The position numbers and the translations under genes are program-made. Source: Candidatus Corynebacterium gallistercoris (GTDB lineage Bacteria; Actinomycetota; Actinomycetes; Mycobacteriales; Mycobacteriaceae). Taken from it: DNA of 42,140 bases. Numbering within the stretch: position 1 is the stretch's first letter; each line of letters begins with the position of its first letter. The stretch is taken from positions 1 through 42,140 of the forward strand of contig DXFZ01000059.1 of NCBI GenBank assembly GCA_019114175.1, given 5' to 3'. This document shows, piece by piece, positions 18,068-28,066 of the stretch. Below the pieces are notes generated by a model. That model had not been told where the DNA came from and did not search any database. It worked only from the letters and a program-made list of their open reading frames with translations.

Positions 18068-18290
18068 AGCTGTGTGGCTATCTAACTGACGCGGGCGTGG
18101 TTGGACCGAGGACTAAGAGTGCATAAGGGCCTTCGGGAGATAGCGGAGTGGCACGATGAGAGACTCCAGGCGGTGCAAGATGGTTGTTGCTAACAGCCCC
18201 ACCAAGCCGCCTAGGCTCCTACTCGTGAAGCTACGGTCAACCACCTGGTTGCCGGCGCCGTCAACCACACTGAGGAGCGCACTGACATGC
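18068..18290. other. gap with possible decayed coding remnant
   Basis: 223 bp at the right edge of the insertion. GC content returns to the genome norm. Plus-strand fragments in different frames (LREIAEWHDERLQAVQDG at about 18130-18185; EATVNHLVAGAVNHTEERTD at about 18225-18285) look protein-like and may be a decayed transposase or other gene, but I could not assign a family. Confidence 0.3.
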
Positions 18291-19901
18291 TTACATCGGC
18301 ATGATCGTGTGCTTCTTCGGTGGTTCCAGAACCTGCTTACCAGCCAGCTGGCGCATGGCCTGGCGCAACCGCACTCGGGTCTCCTCCGGTGCGATGACGC
18401 CATCCAGGTAGCCGCGCTCCGCCGCCACGTAGGGGCTGGTCATGTTTGCGTTATAAAAGTCCATGAACATCTTCTTCGCCGCCGGGCGCTGCTCTTCCGG
18501 CATCGCGGCCAGGGCCTTGCCCTGCATCATCACCACGGCCGCTTCCGCACCCATCACGGCGATCTGCGCGGTGGGCCACGCCAGGTTGATATCCGCTCCG
18601 AGGTTCTTAGAACCCATCACGGCATAACCGCCACCAAAAGCCTTACGCACCACCACGGTCACCTTCGGCACATTCGCCTCCACCGTGGCGAAGCCCAGCT
18701 TTGCGCCGCGGTGGATCAGCCCGGCCTTTTCCTGCTCCACGCCGGGCATATAACCAGGGGTATCCACAACCCACACGAGTGGGATGTTGTAGGCATCGCA
18801 GATGCGGATGAAGCGGGCGGCCTTATCCGCCGCTTCGGCGTCCAGACAGCCGGCCAGCACCATCGGCTGGTTGGCGATGACACCCACGCTGCGCCCGTCA
18901 ATGCGGGCGAATGCGGTGATCACGTTGGAGCCGTAGTCCTCTTGGACCTCCAGCACGTTGTCATCGTCGAAGATGCGGGTGAGTACCTCCATGATGTCGT
19001 ACCCCGCATTGGGATCATCCGGAATGATGTCCGCCAGTTCGTAGTCCCGCTCGGTCAGCTCATCACCGGGGGCCCAGAATTCTGGGGCTTCATCGAAGGT
19101 GCTGGTGGGCAGGAAGTCCAGCAGGTCTTTGACGTAGTTGAAGGCCTCTTCCTCCGTGGGCGCAACGTAGCTCACGTTGCCGTTGCGGGCCTGTTGGCGC
19201 GCGCCGCCCAGTTCCTCCATGGAGACCTTCTCGCCCGTCACGGACTCGATCACCGCAGGCCCGGTGACGAACATCTGGGTGCGCCCCTCCACGGCCACCA
19301 CAAAGTCCGTGGTCACCGGCGCGTACACGGCACCACCGGCAGAAGGTCCCAGCAAAATGGAGATCTGCGGGGATTGGCCGCTCAAGGGCAGCTGGCGGCG
19401 TGCGATTTCTGAGTACATCGCCAGGGACATCACCGCATCCTGGATGCGGGCGCCGCCGGAGTCATTGATGCCGATGACGGGGCAGCCGATGCGGATGGCC
19501 ATGTCCATGACCTCCACGACCTTCTTGCCGAAGGTCTCGCCCACGGAACCGCCGTACACGGTCTTATCGTGCGCGTAGATGGCGACCGTGCGGCCGTTGA
19601 TCTGCCCGTACCCGGTCACCACGCCATCGCCATACGGCGCGTCCGGCTCACCCGGGGTTCGCCCAAGCGCGCCGATCTCCACGAAGGTTCCCTCATCCAG
19701 CAGGCTGGCGATGCGCTGCCGCGGGGTCGTGAACCCGGCCTCGTCGCGCTTGGCCTTGGCCTTTTCACTACCCGGATCCTGGGCACGCTCCAGCCGGGCC
19801 TGCAGGTCAGCCAGTTTGGCGGCCGTGCTGCCCTGCGGAGCAGAATCACGCTGCGGAGCAGTTTCGCCCTGCGCTTCGGTGTTGTCTTGGTTGTCAGCCA
19901 C
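18291..19901 (-). CDS. accD4: acyl-CoA carboxylase carboxyltransferase beta subunit AccD4
   Basis: 536 aa (called accD3 in C. glutamicum). It carries the carboxyltransferase N and C halves, with the biotin-site stretch GINDSGGARIQD, LGPSAGGAVYAP and later VVDTPGYMPG and RKAFGGGYAVMGSK. With AccA3, AccD5 and AccE it carboxylates a long-chain acyl-CoA at C2 to give the alpha branch unit used by Pks13. GTG at 19901 is chosen because AGAGGT precedes it and it lies 13 bp after the pks13 stop; the frame is open to 19934, inside pks13. The adjacency pks13-accD4 is the conserved mycolate condensation operon. Confidence 0.95.
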   Translation of the reverse strand: MADNQDNTEAQGETAPQRDSAPQGSTAAKLADLQARLERAQDPGSEKAKAKRDEAGFTTPRQRIASLLDEGTFVEIGALGRTPGEPDAPYGDGVVTGYGQINGRTVAIYAHDKTVYGGSVGETFGKKVVEVMDMAIRIGCPVIGINDSGGARIQDAVMSLAMYSEIARRQLPLSGQSPQISILLGPSAGGAVYAPVTTDFVVAVEGRTQMFVTGPAVIESVTGEKVSMEELGGARQQARNGNVSYVAPTEEEAFNYVKDLLDFLPTSTFDEAPEFWAPGDELTERDYELADIIPDDPNAGYDIMEVLTRIFDDDNVLEVQEDYGSNVITAFARIDGRSVGVIANQPMVLAGCLDAEAADKAARFIRICDAYNIPLVWVVDTPGYMPGVEQEKAGLIHRGAKLGFATVEANVPKVTVVVRKAFGGGYAVMGSKNLGADINLAWPTAQIAVMGAEAAVVMMQGKALAAMPEEQRPAAKKMFMDFYNANMTSPYVAAERGYLDGVIAPEETRVRLRQAMRQLAGKQVLEPPKKHTIMPM

Positions 19902-19914
19902 GATTGCTACCTCT

Positions 19915-22900
19915 TTACTCCTTCGCGCCCGCAATGTGTTGCGCCATCACACGCCCCACCTTAGAGATCTCCGGCTCGTCCACGATCGCCAGGTGGTCGC
20001 CGCGCAGCTGCACGATCTCCAGATCCTCCACGATCTGCGCCCAGCCGCCGTCTTCCGCGATCTCCGCGTAGGCCGGCTCCAGCTCGATCGCGCCATCGTG
20101 CATCCGCTCCGCCCTGAACAGCGTCACGGGCACCTGCACCGCCTGCCATGCGGCGAAGTCCAGGGATTCCAGGATCCGGTTGTCCACGAAGCTAGCCCGC
20201 TGGTGCTCCAGCACGCCCGCCGGCAGGCCCATGCCCTTGGCTTCAGGCGAGTTCAGGAACTCCTGGAACATGGTCAACATGACGGACTCGCCGTGCTCGT
20301 CCAGCAGCTCGTGCGGGATCTCCAGCGGCAGGCCGTAGGTCTTCTGCGCGAATGTTGCGTACCGGTCCCAACGCGCGTGCATCTCCTCGGGAGTATCCGG
20401 CGCCGGGTTCTTCGGCTGCACCGTGTCCAGCAGCACGATGCGCTGGATCCCCGGCGCATCGGCCCGCTGGCTCAGCTGGTGCGCCACCTCATAGGCCAAC
20501 GCGCCACCGAAGCTCCAGCCGCCCAGCACCACTGGCCCATCTGCGGCGAGCTCCACGATCTCATCGAGGTACTGCGCCGCCCGGTCCGCCAGCTCACCTT
20601 CGAGGCGCTCCACGCCGTAGACGGGCACCTCCTCCGGCAGCCGCCTGGTCAGCGGCGCGTACACCACGCTGGAGCCACCGGCCGGGTGGAACAGGAACAC
20701 CGCGGGCGCGGCCTTCGCCGCCTCGGACTCTCCGCGGGCGCGCAGCACGCGGATGTTGCCCTCCACGTCGCTTTCCAACCCGGCGCGCACCTTCTCGCTC
20801 AGCGGCTCGAGGGTCTCGGCCGCGGCCACGTCCTCGGCCGTGATCTCCGCCCCGGCGCGTTCAGTGAGCCGCGCGGAGATCTTCTCCGCGACCTCCCGCT
20901 CAATCTCCGGCAGCGGGCTGGTCACGCCCTTCGCCGCAGCACCCGTGATGGCGGCCCAGGTGGCGAACACGAGGCGCTCGGAGGCATCGCGCGGGGCCAC
21001 GCCGCCGGCCGAGTAGTCGGTCACGGTCTCTTCTTCCTTGTGTGGCGACGCCACCGCCGCCTCAGCGCCCTCCACTGCGCCCGTGGCGTGGCGCTCGGCG
21101 ATCTGCCGCTCCACCATGGCGATCACGTCATCCACCGATGCGTCCCGCAGCGCCTGGACCTGCAGCGGTGGCAGGTCAAAGTCATACTCGACGCGGTTCT
21201 TGATTCGCATGCCCATGAGCGAATCGAGGCCCAGGTCGATGAGCGGCAGCTCGCCGGGCAGGTCCTCGATGTCGTAGCCCATGGACTCGCTGACGATGGC
21301 GCGCAGGCGATCCGCCGCTGGCTCCCCGCTGGCGGGGTCCCAGCGCTCGGCGGCGTCATCGAGCTCCGGCAGCTTGTTCCTCGCTTGGTCCGCGCCTGCC
21401 GCTGGTGCTGCGGCACCATTGGCTGTGGCGGTGGCGGCTGGGGCTGGGGTGGCGTCGCCCCCAACAGAAGATGACAACAACCCGGAGATGAATGCCTCCG
21501 CGACCAGCGGCATCGTGGCCTGTTCGGCGTCGAAGATGGAGACGGACCAGCCGCCCAGGTTGCGGGTGGCGATGGTCGTCAACTGGCCGGCGGTGGGCAG
21601 CGGCGCGTGATCCTGCGTGGCCACCACGTTCGCGCCTTCGGCGAGTTCGGTAGCGACGGCCTCCGCCAGCGCCAGCGAACTCGGCACCAGGTCGGCAGCC
21701 ACGGAGAACGCGACCGAGCCATCCGGGAGGTTAACCCGCGTGCCGGGCAGATCCACGAGGTTGCCGGACGATGGCCGGGCGTTCGTCCAGTGGCGGGCAA
21801 GGTTCCAGTGCACGCCGGGCACATCCGCGCGGGCACCCGGACCGGCGAGGGTCTTGAGGTCAATGTCCTCGCCCAGCACGTACAGCTCCGCGAGGGCGGC
21901 GAGGAAGGTCTGCTCCGCTGGCTCCTTGCGCTTGAGCAGGAAGAGCAGCTTGGACTCGCTGGCGTCATGGGCGAAGGAGTTGTTCATCAGCGGCATGAGG
22001 GCCACGGGGTTGGGGGCGAACTCGATGAAGGTGCGGAAGCCATCATCGAACTGCTTGCCCGTGGCATCGCTGAACCACACCGGCTGGCGGGTGCAGCGGA
22101 CGAAGTACTCCGCGTCATGGAAGGACTCGCCCGGCTGGTACACGCGGCCGCGGTCCACGGAGGAGTACAGCGGGGTGTGGATGGGGCGGGGCTCAATGTC
22201 GCTGATCTCGAAGTGCAGCTCGCCCAGTATCGGGTCCAGCATGGAGGTGTGGCCTGCGCCCTTGACGTTGAGGAGGCGGGCGAACTTGCCCTGCTCCTCC
22301 AGGTACTCCACCAGCTTGGCGACGGGCTCGCGCGGCCCGCCGACTGTGGTCATGCCGGGGGCGGCGTACACGGCGGGTTCCACGGCGGCGAATTCTGGGT
22401 GCTCGGCGGTGAAGGTGGCCAGCTCCTCCACGCCGAACTCCACGAGGGCCATGGCGCCCTGCTTGTCCTCGGTGAGGGTCTGCTCGCCCTCGCCCATGAG
22501 GCGGGAGCGGTGGCAGGCCACGCGCATGGCATCGTCCTTGGAGAGCCCGCCGGTGGCGTACGCTGCGGCGATCTCACCCATGGACATGCCGACCACGGCG
22601 GCGGGCTTGGCACCGAGGTGGGTCATGAGCTCCGTCAGGGCGATCTGGATGGCGGTGATGCCCACCTGGGCATGCTCGGTGCCGAAGTCCTGCTCGTCAT
22701 CGAGAACCATCTCCACGAGGGACCAGCCGGACTCCCGCTGGATGGTCTTATCCAGCTCCACCAGGCGCGCGGCGAAGAATGGGGAGAGCTCGTAGAGCTC
22801 CTTGCCCATCTTGCGGTGCTGGGAGCCGAAGCCGGAGTAGACCCACACAGCACCGTTGACTGAGGGGGAATCCGCGAACTTGAGCATGGTGCCGGAGCGG

Positions 22901-24810
22901 CCCTCCGCCAGGCGATTCAGGCCCTCCAAGGCCTCTTCCGTGGTGGCGGCGGTGACGACGCCGCGGGAGCGGCCGTGGTTGTGGCCGGCCAGGGCGCGGG
23001 CGGTGTCAGCGAGGAGGCTGTCTGTGGTGGCCGCGTTGGACTCCAACCAGTCCCGCAGGTCCGCCGCCGCTTGCTTGCGCCGGGAGGGCAGCAGGCCACT
23101 GACTGGCAAGAGATGGCGGCCATCCAGCCCCACGGGTTCCGCGTGCTCTTGGCGAGCGCCCACGTTGCGGCCCTGCAGATTCCGGGAGTTCTCCAGGTCC
23201 TGCTGGTCTGGAGCCGCGATGACCACGTGCGCGTTGGTGCCGCCGAAGCCGAAACCGGATACGCCGGCGATGGCGCGGCCGGAGTACTCCGGCCACTCGC
23301 GCGGGTCCTCCACGACCTCCAGGTGCTCCCGGTCAAAGTCGATGTAGGGGTTGGGGCCGGAGAAGTTGATGGAGGGCGGCAGCACGCCGTGGCGCATGGC
23401 CAAGGCCACCTTCATCACGCCCGCCACGCCGGCTGCGGCCTCCGTGTGGCCGAAGTTCGTCTTGGCGCTGCCGAGCAGCAGCGGGGAGGCATTATCCCGA
23501 CCACGGCCGAGCACGGCGCCCAGGGCGGTGGCCTCAATGGGGTCCCCCAGGATGGTGCCGGTGCCATGGGCTTCCACGTAGTCCACGGCCTGGGGGCTGA
23601 TGCCCGCGTCCGCGTAAGCGGCGCGCAGGACGTCCACCTGAGCATCGGGGTTGGGGGCGGTGAGGCCGTTGGAGCGGCCATCAGAGTTAATGGCGCTGCC
23701 CTTGATCACTGCCAGGACGTCATCACCATCCGCGCGGGCATCCGCCAGGCGCTTGAGCACGACCACGCCCGCGCCATCGGAGCGGACGATGCCATCGGCG
23801 TCATCGCTGAAGGCGCGGATGCCGCCGGTGGGGCTCAGCACGCCCAGCTCAGAGAAGGCGACCGTGGCAAAGGGGCTGGCCAGCAGGTTCACGCCACCGG
23901 CGATGGCCACGGTGGAGTCCCCATCCCGCAGGGACCGCACGGCATGGTGGATCGCCACCAAGGAGGCGGAGCAAGCCGTGTCCATGGCCACGGAAGGCCC
24001 GCGGAAATCAAAGGCGTAGGAGATACGGTTAGCCACGATGGCCGTGGAGTTGCCGGTCAGGGCATAGGGGTGCGCCTCAGCGGGGTCGGCGCTGATAAGC
24101 ATGCCGTAATCATTGTTGGTCGTGCCCATGAACACGCCCACGGGTAGGCCCCGCAGCTGGTTGGCGGGGATGTGCGCGTTCTCCAACGCCTCCCACGTCA
24201 GCTGCAACAGGATGCGCTGCTGCGGGTCCATGTTGGCGGCCTCCAGCGGGGAGAGCCCAAAGAACTCCGCGTCAAAGCTGGCGATGTCCTCGATGTAACC
24301 GCCCGTCAGCTGGGCCTGCTCCATGCGGGAGGACATGTTCTCATCCCCCGCGTATTCGGACCAGCGGCCCGCCGGGGGCTCCCCCACGCCGGAGCGGTAG
24401 TTGCTGAACATTTCCCACATCTCGGCGGCGTTCTTGGCGCCGGGGTAGGACCCTGCCATGCCCACGATGGCAATGTCCCGCTCCTCCTCGGTGAGCATGG
24501 TCCCGCTGCTGGAAGTCACCGCAGGGGCGAAGGCCCCGGTGGCGGCACCTTCAGGGCGGCCGTTGATGAGGTAATCCGCCAGGGCAGCGATGGTGTTGAA
24601 CTCGTAGGCGATGGTGGCATCGAGCACGCGGCCGGTGAGGCGCTCCAAGTCTCCGGACAGGACAACGACATCCCGGGAGGACAGGCCGAACTGCTCCATG
24701 GAGCGGTCATCGCTAATCTCCTGGGCCTCCAACCCGGTGGTCTCGGCCACCCAGTTGCGCAACCAGGTGCGCATCTCTGTGATGGTTGTGGGGCGGGCCG
24801 GAGCATCCAT
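19915..24810 (-). CDS. pks13: polyketide synthase Pks13 (mycolic acid condensase)
   Basis: 1631 aa. Domain order: N-terminal ACP (phosphopantetheine Ser45 in FGLSSRD), ketosynthase (Cys280 in DTACSAS, His415, His455), acyltransferase (Ser743 in GMSMGE), C-terminal ACP (Ser1197 in LGLDSLMG) and thioesterase (Ser1433 in GWSFGG, His near 1606). It performs the Claisen condensation of the meroacyl chain from FadD32 with the carboxyacyl unit from AccD4, and releases it onto trehalose. Start ATG has AGGAG 8 nt upstream. Two copies of the dispersed GC element lie in the linkers either side of the C-terminal ACP, encoding VGGDATPAP (about 1117-1125) and [11 protein letters not shown] (about 1251-1261). 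Confidence 0.98.
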   Translation of the reverse strand: MDAPARPTTITEMRTWLRNWVAETTGLEAQEISDDRSMEQFGLSSRDVVVLSGDLERLTGRVLDATIAYEFNTIAALADYLINGRPEGAATGAFAPAVTSSSGTMLTEEERDIAIVGMAGSYPGAKNAAEMWEMFSNYRSGVGEPPAGRWSEYAGDENMSSRMEQAQLTGGYIEDIASFDAEFFGLSPLEAANMDPQQRILLQLTWEALENAHIPANQLRGLPVGVFMGTTNNDYGMLISADPAEAHPYALTGNSTAIVANRISYAFDFRGPSVAMDTACSASLVAIHHAVRSLRDGDSTVAIAGGVNLLASPFATVAFSELGVLSPTGGIRAFSDDADGIVRSDGAGVVVLKRLADARADGDDVLAVIKGSAINSDGRSNGLTAPNPDAQVDVLRAAYADAGISPQAVDYVEAHGTGTILGDPIEATALGAVLGRGRDNASPLLLGSAKTNFGHTEAAAGVAGVMKVALAMRHGVLPPSINFSGPNPYIDFDREHLEVVEDPREWPEYSGRAIAGVSGFGFGGTNAHVVIAAPDQQDLENSRNLQGRNVGARQEHAEPVGLDGRHLLPVSGLLPSRRKQAAADLRDWLESNAATTDSLLADTARALAGHNHGRSRGVVTAATTEEALEGLNRLAEGRSGTMLKFADSPSVNGAVWVYSGFGSQHRKMGKELYELSPFFAARLVELDKTIQRESGWSLVEMVLDDEQDFGTEHAQVGITAIQIALTELMTHLGAKPAAVVGMSMGEIAAAYATGGLSKDDAMRVACHRSRLMGEGEQTLTEDKQGAMALVEFGVEELATFTAEHPEFAAVEPAVYAAPGMTTVGGPREPVAKLVEYLEEQGKFARLLNVKGAGHTSMLDPILGELHFEISDIEPRPIHTPLYSSVDRGRVYQPGESFHDAEYFVRCTRQPVWFSDATGKQFDDGFRTFIEFAPNPVALMPLMNNSFAHDASESKLLFLLKRKEPAEQTFLAALAELYVLGEDIDLKTLAGPGARADVPGVHWNLARHWTNARPSSGNLVDLPGTRVNLPDGSVAFSVAADLVPSSLALAEAVATELAEGANVVATQDHAPLPTAGQLTTIATRNLGGWSVSIFDAEQATMPLVAEAFISGLLSSSVGGDATPAPAATATANGAAAPAAGADQARNKLPELDDAAERWDPASGEPAADRLRAIVSESMGYDIEDLPGELPLIDLGLDSLMGMRIKNRVEYDFDLPPLQVQALRDASVDDVIAMVERQIAERHATGAVEGAEAAVASPHKEEETVTDYSAGGVAPRDASERLVFATWAAITGAAAKGVTSPLPEIEREVAEKISARLTERAGAEITAEDVAAAETLEPLSEKVRAGLESDVEGNIRVLRARGESEAAKAAPAVFLFHPAGGSSVVYAPLTRRLPEEVPVYGVERLEGELADRAAQYLDEIVELAADGPVVLGGWSFGGALAYEVAHQLSQRADAPGIQRIVLLDTVQPKNPAPDTPEEMHARWDRYATFAQKTYGLPLEIPHELLDEHGESVMLTMFQEFLNSPEAKGMGLPAGVLEHQRASFVDNRILESLDFAAWQAVQVPVTLFRAERMHDGAIELEPAYAEIAEDGGWAQIVEDLEIVQLRGDHLAIVDEPEISKVGRVMAQHIAGAKE
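21043..21055 (-). repeat. dispersed GC element, copy 6
   Basis: Minus strand reads GGTGGCGTCGCCA, then CACAAGGAAGAAGAG. Sense orientation within pks13, in the linker between the C-terminal ACP and the thioesterase. Confidence 0.7.
21448..21461 (+). repeat. dispersed GC element, copy 7
   Basis: Plus strand reads GGTGGCGTCGCCCC, then CAACAGAAGATGACAACAACC. Antisense within pks13, in the linker before the C-terminal ACP. It matches the long form of the element well. Confidence 0.8.
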
Positions 24811-24862
24811 GTACGTGTCTCCTATGCACTAATAGCTGATAATTACTTAAACTTTTATTCTA

Positions 24863-24902
24863 AAAATCTTAAGCGGCCACCGGGTGTTGGGACAGTGGCC
24901 GC
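24863..24902 (-). terminator. intrinsic terminator after fadD32
   Basis: Perfect 8-bp arms GCGGCCAC (24873-24880) and GTGGCCGC (24895-24902). On the minus strand the stem is followed by TTAAGATTTTTAG. It separates fadD32 from pks13, so pks13-accD4 should have its own promoter in the AT-rich stretch at 24820-24860. Confidence 0.7.
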
Positions 24903-24991
24903 ATGCTCGATTTATTCTAACGCTCCCCGAGCCGGAAACGTGACTGAAACGCAACGCTTCAGCGTCAGGCTTTCCGCCTGCCGCTCCCGCG

Positions 24992-26851
24992 CTACAGGCG
25001 ACCCTCCACGTAAGCCTTGGCCGCCACGCGGCGGGCGATCTTGTTCGCGGAAGACCGCGGCAGCTCACCCGGAGCAACGATGCGCACGTCTTCCGGCTGC
25101 ACGCCGTGCTTGGAAGTCACCGCCGCGCGGATCACCTCCTTCGCCTCTGCATCGCCAGACTCATCGGCATCCGGGTCACGCTCCGCCACGATGACCAGGC
25201 CCTCGATCTGCTTGGACTCATCGGTCACCGCAAAGGCGGCGATGACGGCGGCGGCGGTGTGCTCCGTGGATTCATCGGCCGTGGCCTCAATGTCCTGCGG
25301 GTAGTGGTTGCGGCCCGCCACGATGATGAGGTCCTTCAACCGGCCCGTGATGTACAGGTGCCCGTCCACCACGACCGCCAGGTCGCCGGTGCGCATCCAG
25401 TTATCCTCAGGGGCATCGCCCGCCCGGGAGCCTTCGTCCAGCCGCTGCTCCGCCGCCAGGGTGTTGCGGAAGGTCTCCTTCGTCTCATCCTCACGGTTGA
25501 GGTAACCGGCGGCCATGTTGTCACCATGCACCCAGATCTCACCCACGGATCCATCGGCCAGCTCCTGACCGGTCTCTGGGTCCACGATGGCCATGTACTG
25601 CGGCGGGCAGACCTGCCCCAGGGAGACCAGCGGCATGGCCTCCGCAGAACCCTCCTCCACCGTCACGGCCGTGCCCGCGTTGAGGTCGTCGCGCTGGAAC
25701 CACTTGGTCAGCGGCCGCTCGTCAGTCTGCGGGGTGGTCACAATCAGGGTGGCCTCCGCCAGGCCATAGGACGGGCGGATCGCCTGCGCCTGCAGCCCAT
25801 GAGCGCCGAACACGTCCAGGAACTTCTTGACGGTGGAGTGGTGCACCGGCTCAGAACCGGAGATGAGCCCATCCACGCGGGAGAGGTCCAGGTCCTTCAG
25901 CTCCTCCACCTGCTCCGGGTTGGCGTAACGCACGGCCAGCTCCATGGCGAAGTTCGGCACCACGGTGTACACGTTCTCTTCGTCATTCTGCTTATCCAGC
26001 TGCTTGAGCCAGCGCCCGGGGTCTTGGATGAAGTCCCGGGGGCTCATGAGGTCAAAAGGCAGGCCCAGGATGATCACGAAGGCGGCCAGGATCACGCCCA
26101 TGTCATGGTGCAGCGGCAGCCAGGTGGACAGCCGCAGCGGAGTCTGCAGGTTCGCCGCCTTCCAGATCTGCAGCACGTTGGTCACGATGGACTTGTGGGT
26201 CAGCACCACGCCGGCGGGCGTGCGGGTGGAGCCGGAGGTGTACTGCAGGAACGCCTCATCGCTGGAGTTCGGCGCCAGGGACGGGTCCGCCATGATCGCG
26301 GCCATGGGGTTGACCCACTCCGCCGCCAGGGAATCCGGCAGCGCATCCACCGTCAGCACGCGCGGGCGCTGCGCCGCCGGGGTGTCCGCGAAGTGCTTGC
26401 GCACGGCCGCGGCGGAGCGCTTGTTGGTCAGCACCACGGTCGGCTCGCTGGAGCCCAACACGGCGGAGAGGTGCCCGGAGTGGCCCGGCTCGTTCGGGTC
26501 GTAGAGCGGCACCGGCACCATCTTGGCGTACATCGCGCCTAGGAAGGAGTACATGTACTCCGGGGAGTTGTTGGCCAGGATGGCCACCCGGTCGCCCGGC
26601 TGCGCCACCTGCTGCAGGCGCACGCACACGGCCTTGATGCGCGTGTTGACCTCTTCACGGGTGATCTCCCGCACCGTGCCCTCCCGGGACTCTGAGAAGT
26701 CCCAGTAGCGGATGAGGGTATTGCCCGTGGTGCCCTCCATCTGCGCCATGGTGTAGAGCATTTCGCACATGCCGGAGAGCGTGAGCTGGTCCGGGACGGC
26801 CATGTTGCCCTGTTCATCGAAGAACTGCCCCATTGCGGACGCGATATCCAT
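24992..26851 (-). CDS. fadD32: long-chain fatty-acyl-AMP ligase FadD32
   Basis: 619 aa. Family role: adenylates the meromycolic acid and loads it on the N-terminal ACP of Pks13 without using CoA. Visible features: LQYTSGSTRTPAGVVLTHKS (AMP-binding P-loop in its FAAL form), SYGLAEATL, RTGDLAVVVDGHLYITGRLKDLIIVAGRNHYPQDIE and the C-terminal LPRSSANKIARR lysine region. ATG at 26851 is preferred to TTG 26860, because AAGAAGGAG is properly spaced only for the ATG. It is separated from pks13 by a terminator, and its own promoter with a duplicated -10 is visible upstream. Confidence 0.96.
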   Translation of the reverse strand: MDIASAMGQFFDEQGNMAVPDQLTLSGMCEMLYTMAQMEGTTGNTLIRYWDFSESREGTVREITREEVNTRIKAVCVRLQQVAQPGDRVAILANNSPEYMYSFLGAMYAKMVPVPLYDPNEPGHSGHLSAVLGSSEPTVVLTNKRSAAAVRKHFADTPAAQRPRVLTVDALPDSLAAEWVNPMAAIMADPSLAPNSSDEAFLQYTSGSTRTPAGVVLTHKSIVTNVLQIWKAANLQTPLRLSTWLPLHHDMGVILAAFVIILGLPFDLMSPRDFIQDPGRWLKQLDKQNDEENVYTVVPNFAMELAVRYANPEQVEELKDLDLSRVDGLISGSEPVHHSTVKKFLDVFGAHGLQAQAIRPSYGLAEATLIVTTPQTDERPLTKWFQRDDLNAGTAVTVEEGSAEAMPLVSLGQVCPPQYMAIVDPETGQELADGSVGEIWVHGDNMAAGYLNREDETKETFRNTLAAEQRLDEGSRAGDAPEDNWMRTGDLAVVVDGHLYITGRLKDLIIVAGRNHYPQDIEATADESTEHTAAAVIAAFAVTDESKQIEGLVIVAERDPDADESGDAEAKEVIRAAVTSKHGVQPEDVRIVAPGELPRSSANKIARRVAAKAYVEGRL

Positions 26852-26883
26852 GCCTGCCAATCTCCTTCTTAAGCTTCGCCTAG

Positions 26884-26911
26884 TTTAGTATTTTTACTTT
26901 AGTATTTTTAC
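26884..26911. repeat. 14-bp perfect tandem duplication upstream of fadD32
   Basis: TTTAGTATTTTTAC is present twice in direct succession (26884-26897 and 26898-26911). On the minus strand each copy carries TACTAA, so the likely -10 hexamer is duplicated. Confidence 0.9.
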
Positions 26912-26927
26912 TAGGGAACTATAGCAA
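26899..26927 (-). promoter_or_regulatory. candidate fadD32 promoter
   Basis: On the minus strand TTGCTA (26927-26922) and TACTAA (26904-26899) are separated by exactly 17 bp. A second TACTAA lies 14 bp downstream through the tandem duplication. The position, about 50 bp before the fadD32 ATG, fits. Confidence 0.5.
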
Positions 26928-26950
26928 ATCTGTTAGCTTTCGGTGCGGGT

Positions 26951-27883
26951 TTAGGCGCCGTTAATGAGATCCCTTGTCCAATTGACGATCCACTGCGGCA
27001 CCGTCTGCCCCGGCACCACCGTGCCGTTCGTGGCGTATTGCGCGTGCACGGCGTTGGCCGCCACGAGGTCCCGTGCCCGTCCCACGGCGTCCACCACGTT
27101 CGGTGGGGCGTCGCACACCAAATCCGCCGCGGCGCAGAAGTTGTTGACCCTGTCCTCCAACGCGCCGAAGTTCTGCGGCCGCGGGCCCCGCATCGTCGCA
27201 CCAGGCACGATGGGCTGCACCAGCCCGCTCACGGGGTTGAGTGCCACCTCGGCACCCACTCCCCCGATGCCCTGCGCGCCCACCAGGTTGCCCTTGCCGA
27301 GCTCCTGGCGGCCATCGGCGATGAGCGCCACGCCCGCGATCCTGTCCGCCGGCACCGGCCCGCGCCCGTTGCCGATGTCATTGGCGAGGTCACCCGTGAT
27401 CACCGCGCCCTGGCTGAATCCGGTCAGGGCGAACGTGGTGGCGGGGCAGGCCTCGTGCGTGGCGCGCAGCTCTTCGGCCATGCGCGCGAAGCCTTCCTGG
27501 CGGGAGTCGTCATAGGTCATCTCATGCATCGCGTTGTAGTTGCGGAACTGCGCCGTGTACGGCAGCGTCCACACCTTCACCCGGTCCGCCGGGAATTCTT
27601 CCTGCAGCGGGCGGGTGATCGAAAGCATGAGGCTGTGCGGGTTCGCCTGCGGGTTGATGGGGTCATCGGTGGCGGAGGATTCCCAGGTGCCGGGCGCGGC
27701 GATGACCTCGAAATCCACGCATCCCGGCGGGTTGACAGCCTCCTCGCCCCCGGGCTCCTCCGTCGCAGGCGGTGTCGGCTGCCCCTGCTGGCCGGGCTTG
27801 GTCTGGTTGAGCCAGTTGCCCACGCCCACGATAATCGCCAGGACCAGCACCACAACCGCGATGATGGTGAGAATCTTCTTCAC
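26951..27883 (-). CDS. cutinase-like serine esterase (Culp6 type)
   Basis: 310 aa, GTG start with AAGAGGAAC upstream. Residues 1-25 form a single hydrophobic anchor (ILTIIAVVVLVLAIIVGVG), followed by a Pro/Gly/Glu-rich linker and an alpha/beta hydrolase of the cutinase family with nucleophile Ser157 in GFSQGA; Asp near 268 and His near 280 complete the expected triad. Paired cysteines are present (CVDF, CPAT, CAAADLVC). The Culp6 homologue next to fadD32 in mycobacteria has the same place and is described as a lipase/esterase linked to cell-wall lipids. The precise substrate is unknown. Confidence 0.87.
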   Translation of the reverse strand: MKKILTIIAVVVLVLAIIVGVGNWLNQTKPGQQGQPTPPATEEPGGEEAVNPPGCVDFEVIAAPGTWESSATDDPINPQANPHSLMLSITRPLQEEFPADRVKVWTLPYTAQFRNYNAMHEMTYDDSRQEGFARMAEELRATHEACPATTFALTGFSQGAVITGDLANDIGNGRGPVPADRIAGVALIADGRQELGKGNLVGAQGIGGVGAEVALNPVSGLVQPIVPGATMRGPRPQNFGALEDRVNNFCAAADLVCDAPPNVVDAVGRARDLVAANAVHAQYATNGTVVPGQTVPQWIVNWTRDLINGA

Positions 27884-27909
27884 GCTCGTTCCTCTTTCTT
27901 TTCTTTTTT

Positions 27910-27924
27910 GGGGGCGACGCCACC
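27910..27924 (-). repeat. dispersed GC element, copy 8
   Basis: Minus strand reads GGTGGCGTCGCCCCC, then AAAAAAGAAAAG, directly before the ribosome binding site of the cutinase gene. The C-rich flank on the plus strand (CCCGCGCACTCCCCC) is like that of copy 1. Confidence 0.85.
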
Positions 27925-27996
27925 CCGCGCACTCCCCCTCCCCACACCATGTACGGGTCGCTGCAGCGGGTGGGCGGGCGAAAGGGGTGTGAAAGG

Positions 27997-28054
27997 ACTA
28001 TAGCCAGTCTTCCGGACAGCTCCCTGGGAGCCGCCTTGGAAAACTGGCTATAGT
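27997..28054. repeat. 58-bp intergenic hairpin
   Basis: Perfect 12-bp arms ACTATAGCCAGT (27997-28008) and complement (28043-28054), with a second inner stem GCTCCC/GGGAGC (28020-28032). It lies directly downstream of the DUF732 gene and may act as its terminator, although the T-run after it on the minus strand is weak (CCTTTC). Confidence 0.75.
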
Positions 28055-28066
28055 TTCACAGGTTTG

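Noticed and set aside
18113..18403. Minus-strand 96-codon gene after accD4
   Set aside because: It mostly overlaps the accD4 3' end in another frame and has no start signal or family features; only the gap 18068-18290 is noted as a possible remnant.
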